Source: Georgenia ruanii
GTDB lineage: Bacteria; Actinomycetota; Actinomycetes; Actinomycetales; Actinomycetaceae
Assembly: GCF_009193175.1 (NCBI RefSeq)
Contig: NZ_VUKE01000008.1
Location: forward strand, 110,705-174,704
Reading direction: 5' to 3'
Length of the DNA: 64,000 nucleotides
Shown here: positions 44,087 through 51,742 of the stretch, in pieces
Layout: every line of letters starts with the position of its first letter
How positions within the stretch are numbered: position 1 is the first letter of the stretch
Made by a program: the position numbers and the translations under genes
Notes under the pieces: generated by a model
The model's database searches: none
The model's input: the letters and a program-made list of their open reading frames with translations, nothing else
Told to the model about the DNA's origin: nothing

Positions 44087-44845
44087 TCAGCCGTAGTACA
44101 CCCCGATGCGCCGCCCGCCGATGACCTCCACGGCGACCTCCATGTCGTAGACGTCGCGCAGGCAGGCGGTGTCGATGATCTGCTCGGGGCTGCCCTGGCA
44201 GAGCACCTTGCCGTCCTTCATCGCCACGATGTGGTCGGAGTAGCAGGAGGCGAAGTTGATGTCGTGGACGACGACGACGACCGTCTTGCCCAGCTCGTCG
44301 GCGGTGCGCCGGAGCAGCTGCATCATGCCGACGGCGTGCCTCATGTCGAGGTTGTTCAACGGCTCGTCGAGCAGGACGTAGTCGGTGTCCTGGCACAGCA
44401 CCATCGCCACGAAGGCCCGCTGGCGCTGCCCGCCGGAGAGCTCGTCGAGGTAGCGCCCGGCCAGGCCGGACAGGCCCAGGTACTCCATCGCCCCGGCGAT
44501 CTTGCGCCGGTCCTCGACGGTGAGCCGGCCCTTCGTGTGCGGGTAGCGGCCGAAGGCGACGAGGTCCTGCACCGTCAGCCGGACGGCGAGGTGGTTGTCC
44601 TGGCGCAGGATGGACAGCCGCTTGGCCAGCTCCGCGCTCGGCGCCTGGGCCACGTCGAGGCCGTCGATGCGCACGGTGCCGGCGTCGGCGCCGAGCAGGC
44701 GGGCGATGATCGACAGCAGGGTGGACTTCCCGGCCCCGTTGGCGCCGATGATCGAGGTCACGCCGCCGGTGGGCAGGGTGAGCGAGACGTCGTCGACGAC
44801 GACGGTGGACCCGTAGGCCTTGGTGAGCTGCTGGACCTCGATCAC
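44087..44845 (-). CDS. Iron-siderophore ABC transporter ATP-binding protein
   Basis: The 252-residue ATPase has Walker A GANGAGKS (about 34-41), Q-loop LRQDNHL, signature LSGGQRQR (about 134-141), Walker B YVLLDEP and switch His in VVVHDINFASCYSDH. The shape fits FepC/FhuC-like importers. The GTG start overlaps the preceding permease stop by 4 bases; it is the last gene of the four-gene iron operon. Confidence 0.94.
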   Translation of the reverse strand: MIEVQQLTKAYGSTVVVDDVSLTLPTGGVTSIIGANGAGKSTLLSIIARLLGADAGTVRIDGLDVAQAPSAELAKRLSILRQDNHLAVRLTVQDLVAFGRYPHTKGRLTVEDRRKIAGAMEYLGLSGLAGRYLDELSGGQRQRAFVAMVLCQDTDYVLLDEPLNNLDMRHAVGMMQLLRRTADELGKTVVVVVHDINFASCYSDHIVAMKDGKVLCQGSPEQIIDTACLRDVYDMEVAVEVIGGRRIGVYYG

Positions 44846-45849
44846 CGCTTGCCTCCCCGGATGAGCAGCATGATGAAGACGATCCCTCCGACGAACTCGA
44901 CGATGACGGAGAGCACGGTGTCCATCCCGAACACGTGCTCGAGGATGCTCTGCCCGCCCACGAGGGTGATCACGCCGAGCAGCGCGGCCCCGGGCAGCAG
45001 GTAGGCGTGCCGGTGCGTGCCCATGACGAGGTACGCCAGGTTCGCCACGAGCAGGCCGAAGAACGTGATCGGGCCGACCAGGGCCGTGGAGACGGAGACG
45101 AGCAGCGCGCAGGCGGCGAGCACCTTGAGCACCAGCACCCGGTGGTCCACGCCCAGCGCGGTGGCCATGGGCTGGCCGAGGGCGACGACGTCGAGGTCGC
45201 GGCGCGCGCCCCAGACCCAGGCGAACACCGCCACGACGACGACGGCGCACACCGCCAGCAGCCCCGGGTCCACCCGGCTGAAGGAGGCGAAGAGCCGGTC
45301 CTGGACGATGAGGTACTCGTTGGGGTCGATCACCCGCTGCAGGAACGTCGCCAGGGAGCGGAACAGCGTCCCGAAGACGATGCCGACGAGGACCATGAGG
45401 TACAGCGAGCGGCGCGGCCCGCCGAACAGCCACCGGAACAGCAGCATCGACAGCGCGAGCATCGCCACGACCTCGACGCCGAATCGCGCCACCGGCGCCG
45501 TGGCGATGACCGCCGTCGAGCCCAGCACGAACACCGCGGCCGTCTGGATCAGCGCGTAGAGGGCGTCGAAGCCCATGATCGACGGCGTGAGGATGCGGTT
45601 CTCGGTGACCGTCTGGAAGAGCACGGTCGAGACCGCCACCGCGGCCCCGACGATGACCATCGGCGCCAGGCGGGCCAGGCGCAGCGGCGCCAGCAGCTCG
45701 AAGGCGTCCATCGCGCCCAGGGTGAGGAACGCGGCGGCGGCCACGACGGCGGCGGCGCCGAGGAGCACCAGGCGCACCGCCGGCGTCAGGGTGCGCCGGT
45801 CGCCGTCGGCCGCGGCGGGCGCGGTCACGGGGAGGGTGTCAGCGGGCAC
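44842..45849 (-). CDS. Iron-siderophore ABC transporter permease (FecCD family), second subunit
   Basis: The 335-residue membrane protein has 8-10 hydrophobic segments and the FecCD segments TVTENRILTPSIMGFDALYAL (about 98-118) and STALVGPITFFGLLVANLAY (about 253-272). The GTG at 45849 is chosen because it starts just before the first permease's stop (11-base overlap) and gives a hydrophilic N-terminus of normal length; later GTG codons are possible. It pairs with the first permease to form the channel. Confidence 0.92.
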   Translation of the reverse strand: MPADTLPVTAPAAADGDRRTLTPAVRLVLLGAAAVVAAAAFLTLGAMDAFELLAPLRLARLAPMVIVGAAVAVSTVLFQTVTENRILTPSIMGFDALYALIQTAAVFVLGSTAVIATAPVARFGVEVVAMLALSMLLFRWLFGGPRRSLYLMVLVGIVFGTLFRSLATFLQRVIDPNEYLIVQDRLFASFSRVDPGLLAVCAVVVVAVFAWVWGARRDLDVVALGQPMATALGVDHRVLVLKVLAACALLVSVSTALVGPITFFGLLVANLAYLVMGTHRHAYLLPGAALLGVITLVGGQSILEHVFGMDTVLSVIVEFVGGIVFIMLLIRGGKR

Positions 45850-47053
45850 CGGCGGGCCTCCGCAGGAGCAGGAAGAGGAAGACGGCGGCCCCGACGACGC
45901 CGACGACGACGCCGATGGGGATCTCGGCCGGGTAGATGACCAGCCGGCCGACGATGTCGCAGACCAGCACGAACGCCGCGCCGAGGATGGCCACCCAGGG
46001 CAGCGAGCGGCGCAGGTAGTCCCCCATCGCCAGCGAGACAACGTTGGGCACGACCAGGCCGAGGAAGGGCAGGCCGCCGACCACGACGACGACCACCGCG
46101 GAGGTGACCGCGACGATGGACAGGCCCAGCGCGAGCACGCGGCGGTAGTTCAGCCCGAGGTTGGTGGTGAACTCCTCGCCCAGCCCGGCCACGGTGAACC
46201 GGTTGGCCGCGAGGTAGGCGACGACGGTGCACGCCGCCACCACCCACAGCAGCTCGTAGCGCCCGCGCACCACCCCGGAGAAGTCCCCGGTCATCCAGGA
46301 CGAGAGGGTGTGGAGCATGTCGAAGCGGTAGGCGAGGAAGGTGCTCGCGGCGCCGACGACGCCGGACAGGATCATCCCCACCAGGGGCACGACGACCGCC
46401 GAGCGCAGCGGGATGGCGCGCAGGACGCGCAGGAAGAGCACCGTGCCGGCCAGGGCGAAGAGCGCTGCCACGCCCATCTTCCCGGCCAGCGGCAGGCCGG
46501 GGGCGAGCAGGGTCACCGCGAGCAGCCCGAGCCCGGCGGACTCGGTGGTGCCCGCGGTCGAGGGCTCGACGAACTTGTTGCGCACGAGCAGCTGCATGAC
46601 CAGCCCGGCGATGGCCATCGCCGACCCGGCCAGCAGGATCGCGACGGTGCGCGGCACCCGGGAGGCCAGCAGGGTCTGGGCCTGGGCGTCGGTGAGCTGG
46701 CCGGACAGGACGTCGCCGACGGACAGGTCGGACACGCCGACGAACAGCGAGACCCCGGCGAGCAGGGCCACGCCGAGCAGCGCGGCGGAGACGGCGAGGC
46801 GCCGGCGGCGGGTGGTGCGCGCGACGAGGTCGGCCCCCGCCGCGTCCGCCGAGGTGACGGCGCCGGCGCGCGGGGCGGGGCCGTCCGGGCCGGCGCCGGT
46901 GCGGGTCCGGTCGCCGGCCGTGGCGACGGCGGCGTGCTCCCGGCGCTCGGCGGTGGCCACGCCGGTGCGCTCGGGGCGCCCGTCGGGGGCGACGGCCCGC
47001 GGGTCGGCCGGACGGCCGCCCCGGAGGCTGGCGTCGCGGTGGACGGCGGTCAT
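45839..47053 (-). CDS. Iron-siderophore ABC transporter permease (FecCD family), first subunit
   Basis: The 404-residue protein has an unusually long hydrophilic N-terminus (about 85 residues, Arg/Ala/Asp-rich) before the first membrane helix AVSAALLGVALLAGVSLFVG. Then come FecCD-type motifs: ASRVPRTVAILLAGSAMAIA (about 129-148), FVEPSTAGTTESAGLG, and VVVGGLPFLGLVVPNVV. The ATG overlaps the binding-protein gene by 4 bases. A shorter start inside (for example at VTSADAAGAD) cannot be excluded. Confidence 0.92.
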   Translation of the reverse strand: MTAVHRDASLRGGRPADPRAVAPDGRPERTGVATAERREHAAVATAGDRTRTGAGPDGPAPRAGAVTSADAAGADLVARTTRRRRLAVSAALLGVALLAGVSLFVGVSDLSVGDVLSGQLTDAQAQTLLASRVPRTVAILLAGSAMAIAGLVMQLLVRNKFVEPSTAGTTESAGLGLLAVTLLAPGLPLAGKMGVAALFALAGTVLFLRVLRAIPLRSAVVVPLVGMILSGVVGAASTFLAYRFDMLHTLSSWMTGDFSGVVRGRYELLWVVAACTVVAYLAANRFTVAGLGEEFTTNLGLNYRRVLALGLSIVAVTSAVVVVVVGGLPFLGLVVPNVVSLAMGDYLRRSLPWVAILGAAFVLVCDIVGRLVIYPAEIPIGVVVGVVGAAVFLFLLLRRPAGAR

Positions 47054-48027
47054 CGCGCCAGGGCCTGGCCGACCTCGTCCAGCATGGCGGGGACGTTGTT
47101 GAGGCCGTGCTGGGCGATGTACCAACGCTGCGGGTCGAGGTAGACGACCTGCTGCTGCTGCCAGGCGGTGGTCGCGGCGACGAGCTCGTTGTCCAGCACC
47201 TGCTCGGCGGGCTTGGCGTCGCCCTGGCCGATGGCGGCGTCGCGGTCGTTGACGAAGAGCCAGTCGGGGTTGGCGTCGCGGACGGCCTCGAAGGACACGA
47301 CCTCGCCGTGCGGGGTGTTCGCCACGCCCTGGACGGCGTCGGTCATGCCCAGCTCGGTGAAGATCAGCCCGAAGCGGGAGTCCTCGCCGTACATGGTGAC
47401 CTCGCCGCCGGAGGTGGAGACCACCATGCCGGTGCCGGCGGCCGCGCCCTGGGCCTTGACCTCCTCGGCCTTGGCGTCGATCTCGGCCAGCTTGGCGTCG
47501 ACCTCGTCCTCCTTGTGGAAGATCTGCCCGAGGATCTGGGCGCTCTCGCCGAAGGAGTCGAGGAAGTTGGTGTAGGGGAAGGTGATGTCGACCGTCGGGA
47601 AGGACTTCGAGAGGTCGGGGTAGGCCGCCGCCGAGCGGAAGCCGACGATGACCAGGTCCGGGTCGAGCCGGGCCAGCGCCTCGAGGTCCGGCTCCTGCAG
47701 GGTGCCGACGTCGGTGTACTTCTCGCCCTTGTAGTCGCTGAGGAAGTCCGGGACCGGGGAGGACTGCGGCACCCCGACCACGTGGTCGTCCAGGCCGAGG
47801 GCGTCGAGGGTGTCCAGCGCGCCGAAGTCGAGCACGACGACGCGCTGCGGGTCGGCGGGGACCTCGGTGCTGCCCTGGGCGTGCTCGACGGTGATCGTCC
47901 CGGCGTCCGAGCCGCCGTCCGCCGTGGCGCCGCCGTCGGCCGTGGAGGACGAGGAGCAGGCGGCGAGGGCCAGGACGAGCGATGCGGTGAGGGCGGCAAC
48001 CGTGCCGCGGCGCGTGGTCAGACGCAC
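47050..48027 (-). CDS. Iron-siderophore substrate-binding lipoprotein
   Basis: The 325-residue lipoprotein has a signal peptide with lipobox LALAAC (Cys about 24), a Ser/Asp/Gly-rich linker and a periplasmic-binding-protein (FepB/CeuE type) domain with PQRVVVLDFGALDTLDALG and ARLDPDLVIVG. The GTG at 48027 with GGAG just upstream gives a normal signal peptide; the ATG at 48093 would lie inside the promoter and iron boxes. It is the first gene of the operon and is probably repressed by iron through a DtxR/IdeR regulator. Confidence 0.93.
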   Translation of the reverse strand: MRLTTRRGTVAALTASLVLALAACSSSSTADGGATADGGSDAGTITVEHAQGSTEVPADPQRVVVLDFGALDTLDALGLDDHVVGVPQSSPVPDFLSDYKGEKYTDVGTLQEPDLEALARLDPDLVIVGFRSAAAYPDLSKSFPTVDITFPYTNFLDSFGESAQILGQIFHKEDEVDAKLAEIDAKAEEVKAQGAAAGTGMVVSTSGGEVTMYGEDSRFGLIFTELGMTDAVQGVANTPHGEVVSFEAVRDANPDWLFVNDRDAAIGQGDAKPAEQVLDNELVAATTAWQQQQVVYLDPQRWYIAQHGLNNVPAMLDEVGQALAR

Positions 48028-48044
48028 GAAGACTCCAGGTGTGA

Positions 48045-48078
48045 TCAAGGAAGGCTGACCTAACGAAGGCGAACCTAA
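48045..48078 (-). promoter_or_regulatory. Two DtxR/IdeR-like iron boxes
   Basis: On the minus strand, TTAGGTTCGCCTTCGTTAG (48060-48078) and TTAGGTCAGCCTTCCTTGA (48045-48063) match 13 and 14 of 19 positions of the DtxR/IdeR consensus TTAGGTTAGSCTAACCTAA. They overlap by 4 bases in the 5' leader of the binding-protein gene, the expected site for iron-dependent repression. Confidence 0.65.
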
Positions 48079-48080
48079 CA

Positions 48081-48120
48081 GAGATATACGCAAGCGTCAC
48101 GTGCCGTAATTAAATTGTGT
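48081..48120 (-). promoter_or_regulatory. AT-rich promoter of the iron-uptake operon
   Basis: A local AT-rich island (TATATC on the minus strand near 48082-48087 as -10, TTAATTACGG further upstream) next to the iron boxes. The exact -35 is uncertain. Confidence 0.45.
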
Positions 48121-48415
48121 CGCGCTTCCCCCGACGGCATTCGTCCGTGATGGGACGACGGCTTCGCGGCCGCCACGGGCAAGGAGCTCTGGTCCCACCG
48201 CCCGCGCCGTCGTCGGCCGTGGTCTCGGCGCCCGCCGCACCGGTGGAGGGTCGGCGCGCCGTCGGACCCGTCCGATCGGCGGCGCGCGCAGCGTCCTCCG
48301 GAGCCCAGCCAGCAGTCTCCGGACTCCTCACAGCGGGGACCGTCAACAAGACAGCAGGCCTGCGGTGACACAGAGGGATACCCGCTGCCCCACCGCAGAC
48401 CCGCGGGTCCGCCGC
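48121..48415. other. Gene-free region
   Basis: About 295 bases between the iron-operon promoter and the FemAB-like gene's stop. It holds an inverted repeat TGCGGTG/CACCGCA (48361-48367 and 48391-48397) and the palindrome GACCCGCGGGTC next to it. These could be a weak terminator for the FemAB-like gene. No coding potential was seen. Confidence 0.4.
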
Positions 48416-49465
48416 TCAGCCCCGGCGCCGCAGCAGGCCCCGCGCGCGGCCGGGCAGCTCGCGGGCCGCGCGCACCGCGGTCCGCTTGGCGGCCAGCGCG
48501 GCGACGAGCGCGCCGTACCAGGCCCGGTGCACGGGCACGTCCCAGGCGCCGTCGACGTCGACGATCTCCTCGGAGAACTTCGTCTTGAAGTCCCGCACCC
48601 CACGCAGTTGGGGGGCGCGGTCGGAGTCGATGCCCATGAGGTCGAAGGTCTGCACGCCCGTGGCCCGCAGCGCGGTGGCCATGTGCCAGACCAGCAGGTC
48701 CGCGGCGCCGGAGCGACGCCCCTCGGCGTTGGAGGCGGCGTAGTAGTAGGTCGCGAAGGCGCCATTGACGGTGACCAGCCCCCAGGCCAGGGCCCGGCCC
48801 TCGCGGCGGGTGACGAACAGGCGGCAGTGCTCGGGCCCGAGGGTGGTGAGCATGGTCCAGTAGACGTCCTCCGGGGAGATGCCGAACCCGTCGCGCCCGC
48901 CCGTCTCGACCAGCAGCTGGTAGAGCTCGCGGAACTGCTCGCGGGTCAGCCCGGTCTCCTCGCCGGCGACCATGCTCTCGTCCCGCAGCGCCTTGCGGAC
49001 GTCGCGACGGCCGCGCTTCTTCATCCCGGCGAGGATCTCCTCCTCCTCGGGGCGCAGGTCGAGCACGACCGTCCGGTCGTAGGTGACGGTCTGGAGCAGC
49101 TCGCGCAGCTCCGGCGCGCGGTGGCGGGCGTGCAGCCGGACGAACACCAGGGCGCGGTCGGCCCGGCGCACCGCCGCGACGAGCGCCTCGCGCACCGCCC
49201 GCTCACGCTCGGCCGTCGCCTCGACCAGCCAGACCGGCCCGTGCTTGGCCCACAGGTACCGGAAGCCCCGGCCGCGCATCTCGGTGAGGGAGACGAGGGC
49301 GAGCGCGTCGTCGCCGTCGAAGAACCCCAGCCGCCGCCACGGCGTGCGCCCGGGCACCGCCCGGTCGAACCCGTCCCACGCCGGCGCCTGCTCCAGCGGC
49401 ACCATGGCGCCGCCGGCCAGGCGCAGGTACGTGGCGTCGTCCAGGGGGCGGACCGTGACGGTCAT
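48416..49465 (-). CDS. FemAB/FemX-like aminoacyltransferase (GNAT fold)
   Basis: The 349-residue protein resembles the Fem family, which adds amino acids to peptidoglycan precursors using aminoacyl-tRNA. It has paired GNAT-like domains, the basic stretch GMKKRGRRDVRKALRDE (about 146-162) and the C-terminal GAADLLVWHMATALRATG and FDLMGIDSDRAPQLRGVRDFKTKFS, typical of FemX/MurJ-type ligases. GAGGAG upstream selects the ATG at 49465. It lies 50 bases after an ATP-grasp ligase; together they may build or modify an interpeptide bridge, which is inference. Confidence 0.82.
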   Translation of the reverse strand: MTVTVRPLDDATYLRLAGGAMVPLEQAPAWDGFDRAVPGRTPWRRLGFFDGDDALALVSLTEMRGRGFRYLWAKHGPVWLVEATAERERAVREALVAAVRRADRALVFVRLHARHRAPELRELLQTVTYDRTVVLDLRPEEEEILAGMKKRGRRDVRKALRDESMVAGEETGLTREQFRELYQLLVETGGRDGFGISPEDVYWTMLTTLGPEHCRLFVTRREGRALAWGLVTVNGAFATYYYAASNAEGRRSGAADLLVWHMATALRATGVQTFDLMGIDSDRAPQLRGVRDFKTKFSEEIVDVDGAWDVPVHRAWYGALVAALAAKRTAVRAARELPGRARGLLRRRG

Positions 49466-49515
49466 GGGTCTCCTCACGCGCCGGCCCGCGGCCGGCAGGT
49501 CGATGGCCCGGCCGG

Positions 49516-50754
49516 TCAGAAGCCGGTGGCGGTGGGCCGGGGGTAGTACGTGCGCAGCGCGCGCACCTGGTTGATGCCGTTCAGCAGCCGGTAGAGCGAG
49601 CGGCGGGGGTTGCGGTCGGCCGCGTAGGCCAGCGGGTGCACGGCGCGGCGCCGGCGCAGCACGCCGCGCACCTTCGCCTGCAGCGCCGGGTCGGTGAGGT
49701 AGCGCGGCAGGACCGCGGTGGGCAGGTAGTGGAACACGCCCGTCTCGGTGGCCAGCTCGGGGGCGTGCGCGCGGCCGTGGACGAGGTCCTCGACCATGAC
49801 CCGCACCGGGTTCGCGCCGCCGACGTTGATGTAGTAGTTCGACCGGCCGATGCGGGGGTTGATGTCGAGCAGGCGGGGGACGCCGTCGCGCGGGTCGATC
49901 TTGAGGTCGACGCTGGCGTATCCGCGGTAGTCCACGGCGGCAAGCACACGGCGGACCGTCTCGACGAGCTCGGCGTCGTACTCGACGAGGGTGATCGCCG
50001 CGTTGCCGAGGAACGCCGGCTGGTGCAGGCCGAGGAGCACCTGGCCCGAGGCCGCCATGGTCATCTGCCCGCGCGAGTCGACGTAGGCGTTGACCACACG
50101 GTTGTAGGTGTCGTCGCCGGGCACGAGCTCCTGGACGAGCATCTCCCCGCCGAAGCCGGCCTGCTTGACGGCGGCAAGGATGTCGAGGACCTCGGCGAGG
50201 GTGTGCGCGGCGTAGACCTTCTTGCGGCCGGGGAACTGCAGCACCTCGTACTCCCCCGACGTCGCCGGCTTGACGACCACCGGGAAGGCCAGCTCGGCGA
50301 GCAACGCCGGCCAGGCGCCCCGGTCGGTGGCGGGCACGTCCACCGCGACGTGGGCCGGGCTGGCCACGCCCTCGGCGCGCAGCACCCGGTCGAGCACACC
50401 CTTGTCACCCACCCGCTCGATGACGGCGTCCGGCGGGGTGGGGACGACGAAGCGGTCCTCCAGCCAGGCCCGCTCGCGGCGCACGAGGTCGATGTGGTGC
50501 TCGACGTTGACCATGAGCACGGGCTTGGTGCCGGGGTGGCGGGCGGCGATGGTGTCGAGCGTGGCGAGCAGGCGGTCGTCGTCGGCGCCGGCGCCCATGT
50601 AGACGTTCTCGATGATCGCGGAGTGGTCGATGGGGCCGCGCGGGCCCTCGCTGACCACGGTGGAGCGCACCCCGTACGCCTCGTGGAAGGACCTCGCCAT
50701 CGAGTACACGCCGATGTCGGTGCCCAGGATGACCGGCGTGAGCGGCGATGTCAT
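49516..50754 (-). CDS. ATP-grasp carboxylate-amine ligase
   Basis: The 412-residue protein has the ATP-grasp pattern: FPVVVKPATSGEYEVLQFPG (about 155-174), MLVQELVPGDDTYNRV, then YASVDLKIDPRDGVPRLLDINPRIGRS with metal-binding Asp/Asn/Glu positions. It resembles D-aspartate-ligase (Asl)-like proteins that attach D-amino acids to peptidoglycan stem peptides, but the substrate is not proven. A TACACT -10-like hexamer (50841-50846, minus strand) lies about 87 bases upstream. Confidence 0.82.
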   Translation of the reverse strand: MTSPLTPVILGTDIGVYSMARSFHEAYGVRSTVVSEGPRGPIDHSAIIENVYMGAGADDDRLLATLDTIAARHPGTKPVLMVNVEHHIDLVRRERAWLEDRFVVPTPPDAVIERVGDKGVLDRVLRAEGVASPAHVAVDVPATDRGAWPALLAELAFPVVVKPATSGEYEVLQFPGRKKVYAAHTLAEVLDILAAVKQAGFGGEMLVQELVPGDDTYNRVVNAYVDSRGQMTMAASGQVLLGLHQPAFLGNAAITLVEYDAELVETVRRVLAAVDYRGYASVDLKIDPRDGVPRLLDINPRIGRSNYYINVGGANPVRVMVEDLVHGRAHAPELATETGVFHYLPTAVLPRYLTDPALQAKVRGVLRRRRAVHPLAYAADRNPRRSLYRLLNGINQVRALRTYYPRPTATGF

Positions 50755-51099
50755 GTGCGTGCGGTTCCTCCTGCGCCTCGGGAGCGGGGCTCCTCTGCGG
50801 TTCGGGGAGCACCGCTTCCGGTCCCCCTGCGATCCGGGCCAGTGTAGTCAGGACACCGGACGGGCCCGTCCGTGAGCCTGTTCACCCACCGGGGATCCAC
50901 ACCCCGCCCCGGACCGTGCCACGGTCGTCCCTGCCGCCGCCCGCACCACCCCCATCAGCGCCGCCGCCGTCCGTTGTCGACGCTCGCCGCGCTCCCCACC
51001 ACTCGCTCGGTCGATGCCGCAATCCGGCTCCGTGCCACGCGTCCGGTCCATACCACGCGTCCACCCGGCGCGCCTCTCCCACCCGGGCGTGCACCCACC
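50755..51099. other. Divergent intergenic region
   Basis: 345 bases between the divergent ATP-grasp and DUF3000 genes. Apart from the TACACT hexamer (50841-50846, minus strand) I see nothing, and no frame looks coding. Confidence 0.4.
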
Positions 51100-51105
51100 T
51101 AGCCT
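51100..51105 (+). promoter_or_regulatory. Leaderless -10 element for DUF3000 gene
   Basis: TAGCCT followed by 6 bases and then GTG at 51112. This is the same geometry as the pdxT, thioesterase, PrsW and RNase D promoters in this window. Confidence 0.5.
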
Positions 51106-51111
51106 GGAGGC

Positions 51112-51696
51112 GTGAAGGAGGACGCCCCGGTGGCACCACCGGACTTCCAGGACGCGCTGCTCAGCCTGCGCGGCCATCGCATGCGCCCCGAGCTCCACCT
51201 CGAGGAGGTCCCGGCGCCCTCCCGGATCGCGCCCTACGCCCTCGCGCTGACGGCCGAGGTCAATGCCGCGCCGCGGACGATGGACCCCGACGCGTTCCTC
51301 GGGCACGGCCGCTTCGTCGTCCTTCACGATCCGGCCGGCCAGGAGGCCTGGCACGGGACCTTCCGCGTCATCGTCATGGCCAAGGCCCGCCTCGAGGACG
51401 AGATGGGCGCCGACCCCATGCTCGGCGAGGTCGGCTGGAGCTGGCTCACCGACGCGCTCACCGAGGCCGGCGCGGGCTACCACGACCTCTCCGGCACCGT
51501 GACCCGGGTGCTCTCGGAGACCTTCGGCGGCCTGGAGCTGCGCGGGGGCCAGGTGGAGATCGAGGTCCGGGCCTCGTGGACGCCGACGACGACGGACCTG
51601 GGCCCGCACCTGCGCGCGTGGGCCGCGCTCACCTGCACCACGGCGGGGCTCGAGCCGCTGCCCGAGAATGTCACCGCACTCACACGCCGGCGCTGA
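51112..51696 (+). CDS. DUF3000 family protein
   Basis: The 194-residue protein matches DUF3000, an actinobacterial family of unknown function found beside RNase D and dxs (as in M. tuberculosis Rv2680-Rv2682c, from memory). Features include RMRPELHLEEVPAPSRIAPYA (about 23-43) and GRFVVLHDPAGQEAWHGTFR. The GTG at 51112 fits a leaderless transcript (TAGCCT 6 bases upstream); the alternative GTG at 51130 has GGAGG 9 bases upstream. No catalytic motif is visible. Confidence 0.85.
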   Translation: MKEDAPVAPPDFQDALLSLRGHRMRPELHLEEVPAPSRIAPYALALTAEVNAAPRTMDPDAFLGHGRFVVLHDPAGQEAWHGTFRVIVMAKARLEDEMGADPMLGEVGWSWLTDALTEAGAGYHDLSGTVTRVLSETFGGLELRGGQVEIEVRASWTPTTTDLGPHLRAWAALTCTTAGLEPLPENVTALTRRR

Positions 51697-51729
51697 CGGC
51701 GCCGCGGGTCCCGCCGCCCGCGCACGACG

Positions 51730-51735
51730 TACCGT
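51730..51735 (+). promoter_or_regulatory. Leaderless -10 element for the RNase D gene
   Basis: TACCGT followed by 7 bases and then GTG at 51743. No Shine-Dalgarno is present. Confidence 0.5.
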
Positions 51736-51742
51736 GGCTGCC

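Noticed and set aside
48028..48093. ATG at 48093 as start of the iron-binding lipoprotein
   Set aside because: It would place the promoter -10 and the iron boxes inside the coding region and spoil the signal peptide.
51668..51742. ATG at 51668 as the RNase D start
   Set aside because: It would overlap DUF3000 by 29 bases and add a non-conserved Ala/His-rich stretch; the GTG at 51743 fits a leaderless promoter.
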